Assembly: GCF_001696455.1 (NCBI RefSeq)
Contig: NZ_MAUJ01000014.1
Span: forward strand, 1 to 64,000
Direction of reading: 5' to 3'
DNA from: Pseudoalteromonas luteoviolacea
GTDB taxonomy: Bacteria > Pseudomonadota > Gammaproteobacteria > Enterobacterales > Alteromonadaceae
Length of the DNA: 64,000 bases
Shown here: one piece after another, positions 55,001 through 61,400 of the stretch
How positions within the stretch are numbered: position 1 is the first letter of the stretch
Layout: each line of letters starts with the position of its first letter
Notes under the pieces: generated by a model
Told to the model about the DNA's origin: nothing
What the model saw: only the letters and a program-made list of their open reading frames with translations
Database searches by the model: none
Program-made: the position numbers and the translations under genes

Positions 55001-55498
55001 GAAGCAACGGATGCACAAGACAACAATGTTGAATCTCGACTGCGTGTGTATCTCGAAGAGCACTTGCCGACCTACATGATACCTGCGGCATTTGTACTGA
55101 TGGAGCGGTTCCCACTGACGCCAAATGGCAAAGTAAACCGCAAAGCATTGCCTGAGCCGCATGAAAGCCAAGTACAACAACACAATTATGTTGCACCGAC
55201 CAATGAACTAGAAGCAAGCATCTGTGAAGTGTGGCAGCGAGTTCTGGGTAACGAACAAGTAGGGATTGAAGACAACTTCTTTGAAATCGGCGGTAACTCA
55301 CTCTCTGCGATTCAAGTTTTAAACGGTCTGAGAGACATACTTGAGGTCGCGGATAACGAGCTATCGTTAGGGTTCTTCTTCAGAAACCCTTACCCCAAAA
55401 AACTGGCCGAAGCCATTGAAATGAAAATCGTACTAGAAAAAGCCAAAACGGATGTCGCTGAACTACAAGACTCAGATGTTGAAATGGGGGAGTTATAA
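43025..55498 (+). CDS. NRPS 3: docking-C-A(Ser)-PCP-[Cy-A(Cys)-Ox-PCP]x2
   Basis: A 4157-residue synthetase, the largest complete gene here. Docking domain (1-55), condensation domain of the post-epimerase type (HHHTLLDG at 229), adenylation code DVWHFSLIDK (serine) and carrier Ser1119. Two successive heterocyclisation modules follow. Cy domains have the DxxxxD motif at 1312-1317 and 2799-2804. The adenylation codes DLYNLSLIWK and DLYNMSLIWK are cysteine types. Each adenylation domain is split after motif A8 by an FMN-oxidase domain (about 2103-2512 and 3589-3999) with KRSYPSAGSLYPVQTY or KRSYASAGSLYPVQTY. Carriers are Ser2607 and Ser4092. The product segment is Ser-thiazole-thiazole. The C-terminus ends DSDVEMGEL, similar to the NRPS 1 tail. 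Confidence 0.95.
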   Translation: MNAYNIVKECRQAGIQLSVENDNIKVVGLDTTKHADLLAQIKQHKPEIIEFLNKEQVVLGAQPTGLNVLTRSDFPWAVLSDEILASPALQTAQTENIYIATPMQSGLIFHGLMEGSASYTSIAYCDLEGDLDIEAFTGAWQYIIQRHAIFRTSFIGMAEKQIHQLVHNSVDTPLKVLDWRERLQGGMEEALQAFRTQDKETGFDFDNAPLMRLTLIRISDSTYHFVWSHHHTLLDGWCLPIVFQEVMDCYRALLEQKSPDLPVTPEYEKYIGWLYQQDKEQAKTFWQQKLQGITAPTPLRVDQLKDICEVSEETERKHCTHKLTLTASLTKDLESLVKTSRCTMNTLLQAAWGLLLSRYSGEQDVVFGSTVSGRPAELDGIESMIGLFINTLPVRIDFEQCNTLPELLTLLQKNHADCEDVSYLGLADIQQLSQVPNGMNLFDSVLVFENYPTAIREGSDDDLGVTISNSGGYEQTNYPLTLIAHHNDTLSVKLDYYSDQFGKETIARLAGHLENVLIAMAKHGETLSLKHIDVLSQQEQTQLLQQWNDTAAEFPENACLHTLFETQVSLQPDAIAITTEDAQLTYSQLNSKANQLAAYLIAQGVKPDSLVGLCFERSTEMIVAILAVLKAGGAYVPFDPDYPAARLSYLLENSGANIILTHSALKSVLPLDEQLTVCLDEQDIQTTLATYRQDNIDVDSINLTANNLSYVLYTSGSTGNPKGVMIEHQAIVNRLDWMQSQYPLSNGDKVLQKTPYSFDVSVWELLWAISVGAQLVFAKPGGHKEPEYLAELIKAHGITTLHYVPSMLKVMLDTVDWAACESVKYVFCSGEALTQGQVNAFYDSGTSAALHNLYGPTEAAIDVTYWDCANRSQLNTIPIGKPINNIQLYVLDPQLRVQPIGAVGELHIAGTGLARGYLNNAELTQQRFIECDHLGQKSVRLYKTGDLVRWLPDGNLEFLGRVDHQVKLRGFRIELGEIENQLSLIEGVKETAVLCREDAGFEPRLVAYVVPTDTLDEEAEDYQETKQALIATYLDTLSKILPEYMVPSVVVILDSMPLNNNGKIDRRSLPVPAEGDLRKEAYVAPTNHIEETLCDIWQDVLAIDQVGIHDNFFSLGGHSLLAVRVGAKVQDELGQPLPIKQLFDTPTIAGLAKYLEENQGAELISPLPRIEIDEELADLPFPLTGVQQSYLLGRSDVFSLGNVAAHYYSEVNFPGLDLDRLGLAWNRLIERHGVLRTQFSESGTQKILPEVPEYNIAFHDMRNLKAHDKEQSLLAIRDELSHQVFDVEQWPLFELRVSRIGDEHFRMHFSMDLLLIDGSSSRILKQELLELYVDPNKEFEPLNLSFRDYVLAEQQLEETPLYQNAKEYWTKRLEDIPMAPALPLAKDPSEVNEPKFVRRQYYLPADAWTQLQQRINEWQLTPTVFMLTVFSQVLNRWTKSNRFTLNLTLFNRLPMHDEVEMLLGDFTSLTLLEIEARSDQALLDNSRRIQDQLWDDLEHRYFGGTEVLRALNRQSASHQAVAMPVVFTSTLGLAGDQSAKLNIKELQSRSHLAPQDFAITQTSQIWLDSMVNVNEGQLTLTWDAVDELFPQGMLDEMFAAYSGLLQDIAYGRIDWHDQYVPGLPTSQVNKRALVNSTDVARAPSTLHGLFLEQVQSKPDNTAVIAPQCTLSYAQVDKMAANLASQLHQKGAQANKLVAIVMHKGWEQVVACMGILYSGAAYLPIDAGLPAERINKLLSIGEVDLVVTQSDVQDTVEWPTNVDVLSVAIEDINRTGTTRFLAQPNPTDLAYVIFTSGSTGEPKGVVIDHQGAANTCLDINGKFNVGEYDRALALSALNFDLSVYDIFGLLAAGGGIVMPAADKDKDPAHWVECATQHNVTIWNTVPALAQLLAEQLDRLGDVPELALRVFLLSGDWLPLTLPNALRSYCQDAEVISLGGATEASIWSIYFPINNIDPTWKSIPYGKPLENQKFYVLKPDLRECADWVVGDLYIGGIGVAKGYWKDEEKTQSSFIINPHNGERLYKTGDLGRYRADGNIEFLGREDSQVKVHGHRIELGEIESALTGHDDIKDAIVLAVGENRHNKSLVAYIVPESGNADETQITESEHGEYQILTDGSERKAFKLEQHGLRKFAKSAPTISFAQPLDMHAELQISNDVDNMSLTEIQAAASRDALPQAKLGQWLATLAITNAQDQAIGKRSYPSAGSLYPVQTYCYFKEGAVEGVEPGVYYYAPEQHALICIDQGTAFAKLVSEQLTDLPLFVFLVADTAAIGPMYGDRTERFCALEAGHIEHVLKGGAVTANIALGNIATPAQLAQERTFSEALQLSEQHQLMACFGGSHTTASPQISNDTFTLVGRQSYREFKGEKTVTIEALSQFAAQLTWHKETLALYMYDKESDAFYLFDTDLSQFNQVTADLPLLSNSQVVGKQSVSDKASFSFYIVSQGEPSLAVTRQAGQLGQRMMQQSAKLLIGLCPIGGLAFEKAGADQTLLYSFDGGAISEEQARSWSSGDGAMEDVGKALREYLLSKLPVYMAPTTYMVMDAFPLTPNGKINRKALPQPDQSTLRDVDYVAPRNDTERTLCGIWQELLNVEKVGVLDNFFTLGGHSLLAVRLGTQIQDTFNVSMPLKQLFATPNVEGIAQYLSKHVQQEAQTQEWPRIIPDESSRYEPFPLTGVQQAYLLGRSDAFALGNVSTHGYSEVNLPDLNVERLEEVWNRLIGHHEMLRAEFSNDGMQRILQDVPRYQIPYLDLRDADDAQQQLSSIRDELSHQVFDVSRWPLFELRVSRVGQSHYRLHFSMDLLLIDASSSMVLTSELLELYAQPGKEIAPLSLSFRDYVLAEKALAGTPIYEKSRDYWHQRLEDLPMAPALPLVKDPVEVTEPKFVRRVFRMPHNEWQALQQKASRAGITPTVFLLTMFQQVLARWSKAPQFTLNLTLFNRLPMHEEVNQIVGDFTSLTLLQLAAQSDKSLLDNAKLVQSQLWEDLEHRYYDGIDVLRALNSYVGGSQSVTMPVVFTSALGLSNTDPDVAKAHPLLVRDEALAKQDYGISQTSQVWLDHQVSEGADGLTLIWDSIDELFPEGMLDDMFDAYQSLIEGISVDKLSMHDNYAPSLPVQQQTIRDSVNNTQAEQSQLTMHGLFRSQLDKHAEDIAVLSSDMAINYGQLDVMAGSMSEQLRQAGAQPNKLIAIVMEKGWEQVAAALAIQYAGAAYLPIDGNLPQERIEQLLALGEVDIALTQPHFADTINWPEGIEVLPVCRSIMNDNAYYLADEIPENLAYVIFTSGSTGTPKGVVIDHIGAVNTILDVNDKFNVSSADRAIALSALNFDLSVYDIFGLLACGGSLVLPDAGKEKEPTHWVELVERHQVTLWNTVPALAQLYVDELLRTTKGQEGICSSIRLFMLSGDWLPLGLPDQLRSKADAQVISLGGATEASIWSIYYPIDEVQSHWKSIPYGKPLRNQTFHVLKPDFSKCPDWVTGELYIGGIGLAKAYWGDPQKTANSFVTHPHTKERLYKTGDLGRYLPDGNIEFLGREDTQVKISGHRIELGEIESVLNKHDQIQDAIVTTVGESRFKKRLAAYIVPKQSQSNALQSSGMSIVDEQGQCQFTLLEDNQEKLLFKLSQKGLRNIPDSQTHPLTHKPDVHSALYVSEHAAPISVAQLSEHAQTMSQEQLGSWLSCLAQVPVEGHSIPKRSYASAGSLYPVQTYLYFAPGAVDGLASGFYYYDPAQHQLQLLSDQPVAGHLDNALSQLPMAVFLVADYDAMGPIYGNETARFSTIEAGHMHAVLDATSGHHHLATAPLSNLVTRDTHAALTEALSLSPAHQLMQCLAVASIERTVTTASVPLLARQSYRQYLPQPVTLDDAAKLVSQATTETQGCAVYLHTKADNVFYVFDQDSQQFKVSDDASLTANNDEGVNKSTYERAAFSLFLVGDTRSHADYLRVGEIGQRLMQLAYSFEMGLCPIGSVAFKQTHDGKPMLYSFEGGMISQAQTQQWEATDAQDNNVESRLRVYLEEHLPTYMIPAAFVLMERFPLTPNGKVNRKALPEPHESQVQQHNYVAPTNELEASICEVWQRVLGNEQVGIEDNFFEIGGNSLSAIQVLNGLRDILEVADNELSLGFFFRNPYPKKLAEAIEMKIVLEKAKTDVAELQDSDVEMGEL
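46557..50980 (+). other. Module 6: Cy-A(Cys)-Ox-PCP
   Basis: First thiazole module. Cy begins LPFPLTGVQQSYLLGRSD; the oxidase is inserted between adenylation motifs A8 (VKVHGHRIELGEIE) and A9 (LPVYMAP). The oxidase belongs to the SagB-type nitroreductase fold used to turn thiazolines into thiazoles. Confidence 0.9.
51031..55420 (+). other. Module 7: Cy-A(Cys)-Ox-PCP
   Basis: Second thiazole module, a divergent copy of module 6 with the same order and insertion point. The two together predict a bithiazole. The second oxidase retains KRSYASAGSLYPVQ and the GLCPIGS motif, so it is not visibly inactive. Confidence 0.9.
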
Positions 55499-58400
55499 TG
55501 AAAATCGAAGCGTTATTTAACCAAGCTTCAAAAGCTGGTGTTTACTTTTATCTTGAACAAAATAAATTAAAGTTCCGAGCCAAAAAAGGCGCGTTTAGCG
55601 ACGAACTAAAAGCGCAGGTAAAGGCACGCAAAGACGAGTTGCATGCTTACCTAAGCACATTAGAAAGCACTGAAAGTTCATCCGCTTTGGTGAAGTCAAA
55701 AGCACCCAACATTACCCCTGTCAGTAGACAGGGGGACTTGCCCATGTCTTTCTCTCAGCAGCGTTTATGGTTTATTGAACAGCTAGAGGGGCAAACCCCG
55801 CAGTACAACATCCCCGCAGCATTTCACATCTCTGGTGAATTGGATGTGGCAGTTGTAGAGCGCGCGATTTCCACCATCATTGAACGACATGAGGTACTCA
55901 GAACAAATTACGCGGGGTTTGAAGAAGCCTTTGATCACGAAGTCAGCGAACAAGTGATGCAAACCATCCGTGAGCAGTTTGTCGTTCCGCTGTCCGTGAT
56001 CGATCTGAGTCAAGAAGAAACAGCGGCGCAGCAGCAACAGATCGCCCAGTATGTCAATGATGACGCTGTAAAACCGTTTAACCTAGAGTCGGATGTCCTG
56101 CTGAGGGTGACGTTGATCAAGGTGTCTGAACAAGAGCATGTTGCGCTATTTAACATGCATCACATCGCGTCAGATGGCTGGTCAATGGGGATCGTCGTTA
56201 AAGAGTTCTCAGCACTATATAGTGCGTATTCATCAGGGCAAGATAACCCACTGAGCGCGCTCAGTATTCAGTATGCCGATTACGCTGCTTGGCAGCGTAA
56301 TTGGCTGCAAGGCGAAGTCTTAGCGTCTCATTTAGCATATTGGAAACAGCAACTGGCAAACTTGCCAACCTTACATAGTTTGCCATTAGACAAACCTCGC
56401 CCAGCTTTACAAACATTTGAAGGTGGCTCGGTTAATCGATTTATTTCCGCGCCATTGAGCAACAAGATCCAGGATTTTTGTCAAAAGCAGAATGTCACTC
56501 TATTCATGTTTTTACACAGCGCGTATTCACTGCTGTTAAGCCAGTTTAGTGGTGAGTCTGATATTGTGATTGGCACCCCTGTCGCTGGTCGAGATCACCA
56601 GAATACAGAAGGTCTCATCGGCTTCTTTGTCAATACACTGGTGTTGCGCAGCAATGTGGGGGTCGAACAATCGTTTGCCGATTACTTACAAGGTAATAAG
56701 CAAACCATCATCGACGCCTATGCAAATCAACAGCTGCCATTTGAGACACTGGTTGAACATTTAAGCCCAGCACGCAGCATTGCCCACGCACCGCTCGTAC
56801 AGGTCAGTATTAACCTGCGCAAGAAGGAGTCAACGGGACTGAATTTGGCGGGGTTAACACTGAGTAAAATCGAACAAAGTCAGGAGACCACCCCCTACGA
56901 GTTGACGCTAAACATTGATGAAACAGATACCGGGCTGTCTCTCGGCTGGAAATACAATAGCAATCTATTCGATGCCGACAGTGTCACGGAAATGGCGATA
57001 AGCTTTGAGCAGCTATTGGAGCAAGCCATTGACAACGCACAGGAGAACGTAAAGGCCATTCGCTTACTGACGTCACAACAGCAAGCGCATTTGAATACAT
57101 TTACCGAGGGCGAGCAAAGTCAGGCTGATAATACATCGTTTATTGCACATACTGCACATCATGCAGCACAGAACCCACACGCAATCGCAGCCACTTGCCA
57201 AGACCAGACGCTCACTTATCAGCAGCTAGATCTTGCCAGTAGCGTACTGGCAAAGGAGTTGATGTTACACAACGTCAAGGCTGGAGATGCAGTGGGTATC
57301 TGTATGGCGCGCTCTGTGGATATGTTGACCAGCATCGTGGCGATTCACAAACTTGGCGCTGCGTTCGTACCGCTGGATCCCGAACTCCCCATCTCTCGCT
57401 TGGAATTTATGGCCAAAGATGCGCAAACGCAATGCATAGTGACTGATGAATTCACGCGCACAATCGCCGAGCAAGTGTCTGGTGAGCGACTTATCATTGT
57501 GGATGATATCTCGCAACACTCGAGTGAAAGCAGTGCGCTGCCAGCAGGAGAGGTTAACCCATCCGACTGCGCCTATATCATTTATACCTCGGGTTCTACG
57601 GGTCAGCCTAAAGGGGTTGAAATCACCCATGGCGGCCTTTCTAACTACCTAAGTCATACAGTAGATACTTATTTACCCGCCCATATCAGCGGGACCGTTA
57701 TGAGTACCACCTTGGCGTTTGATGCGACCATCACGTCTCTGTTGGCGCCTTTGTATTGCGGTAAATCAGTGGAAATTCTGCCCAGCGATGAACAATTACT
57801 CGATAACCTCGCGCAGCGGATCTCCGCTACAGACGCCTCCTTGATGTTCAAGTTAACCCCTGCACATATGGACGCCTTACAGCATCAGCCAAGTATGCAA
57901 AAAAATGATACGGCCAAGCATGTGCTGGTTATTGGCGGGGAGCAGCTACTGACCTCGACCATTGTCGAATGGCGTGACAACTGGTTACCTAACAGTACTT
58001 ATGTCAATGAGTATGGACCAACCGAAACCGTCGTAGGATGTAGCATCCATACCATTACGCCAGAATGCCCGTTAGAGCAACAGCAGGAAGCCGCCGTTTC
58101 CATCGGCAAACCTATTCGCAACACGTCACTCTATGTCATGAATTCTGAGCACCAACCATTGCCAATTGGGGCGATTGGTGAACTGTACATTGGTGGCGCA
58201 GGTGTGGCTCTGGGGTATCGTAATCGTGATGAGTTAACCGCTGCCCAGTTTATTGAGTATACCGATGGCGGGGCTTCACAACGCTTATATCGCACGGGCG
58301 ATTTAGTCCGTTGGACACACCAAGGGACACTACAGTTTATCGGCCGTAATGATGAACAAATCAAGCTCCGTGGATATCGTATCGAAATTGGGGAGATTGA

Positions 58401-61400
58401 AAATACCCTCAACGCTGCAGAGTTCGTGAAAGAAGGCGCGGTGAATCTTTGTCATTTAGACACTGGCGCGCACCTCGTTTCATATATCGTCGCGGCGCAA
58501 AGTGATGCGCTGAGCGATGAGCAAAAAGCCTCATACACCGAGCGCCTGAAACAATATTTACAGGCTCACTTACCTGCTTACATGGTGCCAGAGATATATA
58601 TCTATTTAGATACTTTACCACTCACCAATAATGGCAAAGTGGATCGCAAAGCACTGCCATTGCCAAGCTCAGCGCTGAGCAGTCACGAGTATGTCGCACC
58701 ATCTTCTGACTTGGAGCAGCAGCTATGTGAATTGTGGCGGGATGTACTGAAACTCGACCGTGTTGGCGTCACTGACAACTTCTTTGCACTAGGTGGCCAT
58801 TCACTGATGGGGACTAGACTGATCAGTCTTATCCGCAATCAATTAGGTGTGGAAGCATCTGTTCGCGCACTCTTTGAGTACCCAACAATTGCCGAGTTTG
58901 CGGCTAATATTGGCGCACTAAGTACTGAACAGGTACTGCCAGACATTGTGCCTGTACAAGGCAATGAGCCGCTACCGCTCTCTTATGCGCAGCAACGTCT
59001 GTGGTTTATCGACCAAATGAATTCTGGGAGTGCACAGTACAATATGCCAGGGGCATTCCAACTGGATGGTCAGTTAGATATTAATGCGTTTGAACAAGCG
59101 GTCATGGAGGTCATCAATCGCCACGACGTGCTACGCACGAGCTTTACCTCCATCGACGGTGATGCACAGCAGTTCATTCAACAAAACGTCTCTCTGCCGC
59201 TAACTTATGTAGACTTGTGTGAGCTCACTGAAGCTGACCAACAAGCTGAGATAGCCAAGCGCATTAAGCAAGACGCAGGCTTAACGTTTGATTTGCGCAA
59301 AGATACGTTAATTAGACTGCAGTTAATTAAGCTCAATGACACACGGCATGTGGTTATGTTCAATATGCATCACATCGCCTCTGATGGCTGGTCTTCAGGC
59401 GTCTTAATCAATGAGTTTTCAGAGCTCTACAGTGCATTTACGCAAGGTAAGCCCTCGCCACTTGCGGATCTGAAAATACAGTATGCTGATTATGCTGTTT
59501 GGCAAAGAGAGTGGTTGCAAGGTGAGGTGCTTGAACAACACCTCGGTTATTGGAAAGACACGCTGGCCGGCTTGCCTGAAGTGCATAATTTACCATTGGA
59601 TAAGCAGCGCCCCACGGCACAAAAATTTGTTGGTAAATCTTTTGCCCAGCACCTAAGTAACCCGCTTCGCACCAAGCTGAATAAGTACTGTCAGAGTGAA
59701 GACGTTACCCTGTTTATGTTACTTGAAAGTGCATTTGCAGCGTTAATATCAAGGTATAGCGGCGAGTCAGACATCGTCATCGGGACCGCGATATCAGGCC
59801 GAGTTCACAAGGACCTTGAACCACTAATTGGTTTCTTTATCAATGATTTAGTACTTAGAACGCAAGTAGATGACAAACAGTCATTCAAAGCGCTGTTAGC
59901 ACAAAATAAGCAGACCATTTTGGACGCCTATGCGCACCAGTATGTGCCTTTTGAGATGCTAGTTGAAGCCCTGAGCCCAGAACGACACCTTCGACACAAC
60001 CCCATTGTTCAGATCAAGCTGGATTTACAAAACAATGAGCAAGTCAACTTATCCTTGCCCAATGTCGAACTATCCCCAGTACAAATGGAAAATAACATTT
60101 CCCGTTACGACTTGTACTTAAGTGTCACAGAAACAGACAACGGGCTGGAATTAGATTGGCGTTATAGTACAGAGCTATTCTTTGACGAAACCATTGCCAA
60201 TATTGCACAGAGCTTTGCAATCCTACTAGACAGAGTGGTTGATGCGTCAGAGTGTGCCTTGGGTGAACTGAACATTCTTGATGAACAACAGCAAAACACG
60301 CTGCTAACTGACTGGAACGACTCTGATAGAGACTACCCTGTTGGCCAGTGTTTACATCAAATTTTTGAGCGACAAGCGCAACTGACCCCAGATAACATTG
60401 CCGTGAAGTATGGTGCTGAGTCCATCACCTACAAGGAGTTGAACGAGCAAAGTAACCAGCTAGCACACCATTTAATTAGCATTGGTGTAAAACCTGATAG
60501 CTTAGTGGGCCTGTGTGTTGAACGCTCCATTGAGATGTTCATTGGTATTTTCGGGATCCTCAAATCTGGCGGAGCGTATGTCCCGTTAGACCCAAGCTAC
60601 CCGCAAGATCGTTTGACATATATGTTAGAAGACTCTGATGTAGATGTGGTTGTAACGGATAGCGAACTCATGTCGTTGTTGGAGTTAGATGACAGATCCA
60701 TTGTCTTGTTAGATGAAGGCATGCGCGACATGATGTTGGGTAAATACAGTACCCAAGACCCTGATCCAGATGCGCTCGGTATCACCCCCAACAACTTGAT
60801 ATACGTGATATATACGTCCGGCTCCACAGGGAAACCTAAAGGGGTACTCGTCGAGCACCACTCTGTGGTCAACTTCCTATATTACAGTGCAGAGGCCTTC
60901 CTCCCTGACCATGTTGAAGGCGCACTTGTGAGCGCGCCATTGGCCTTTGATGGCACGGTATGTACCCTATATACCGCATTTTTTGAAGGTAAATATACCG
61001 AGCTGCTCACCGCAAGTGACACTGATATTGATCAACTGGCTAAATATGTATTCGATGCCAATAAGCCATTACTGATGAAATTAACCCCGGCACACTTAGA
61101 AGCCCTGCTCGCCCAAAAGGAAGAGGATGATCAAGGCGATGTGTGCACCGCACAACACACCTTCGTCATTGCAGGTGAACTGCTCACAGAGAAAAACTTA
61201 GCGAATTGGCGAGATAAATTGTTGCCAAACAGCCAGTTCTTTAATGAGTATGGTCCGACAGAAGCGAGTGTGGGTACCACGGTTTACCCCGCAAATACGG
61301 GCTATGAAGTACCTAGCCCATCTGCTGGCGTACCGATTGGTAAACCGCTAGGAAATGCCAAGTTATATGTACTCAATGAATGCCGACAACTGCAACCTGT

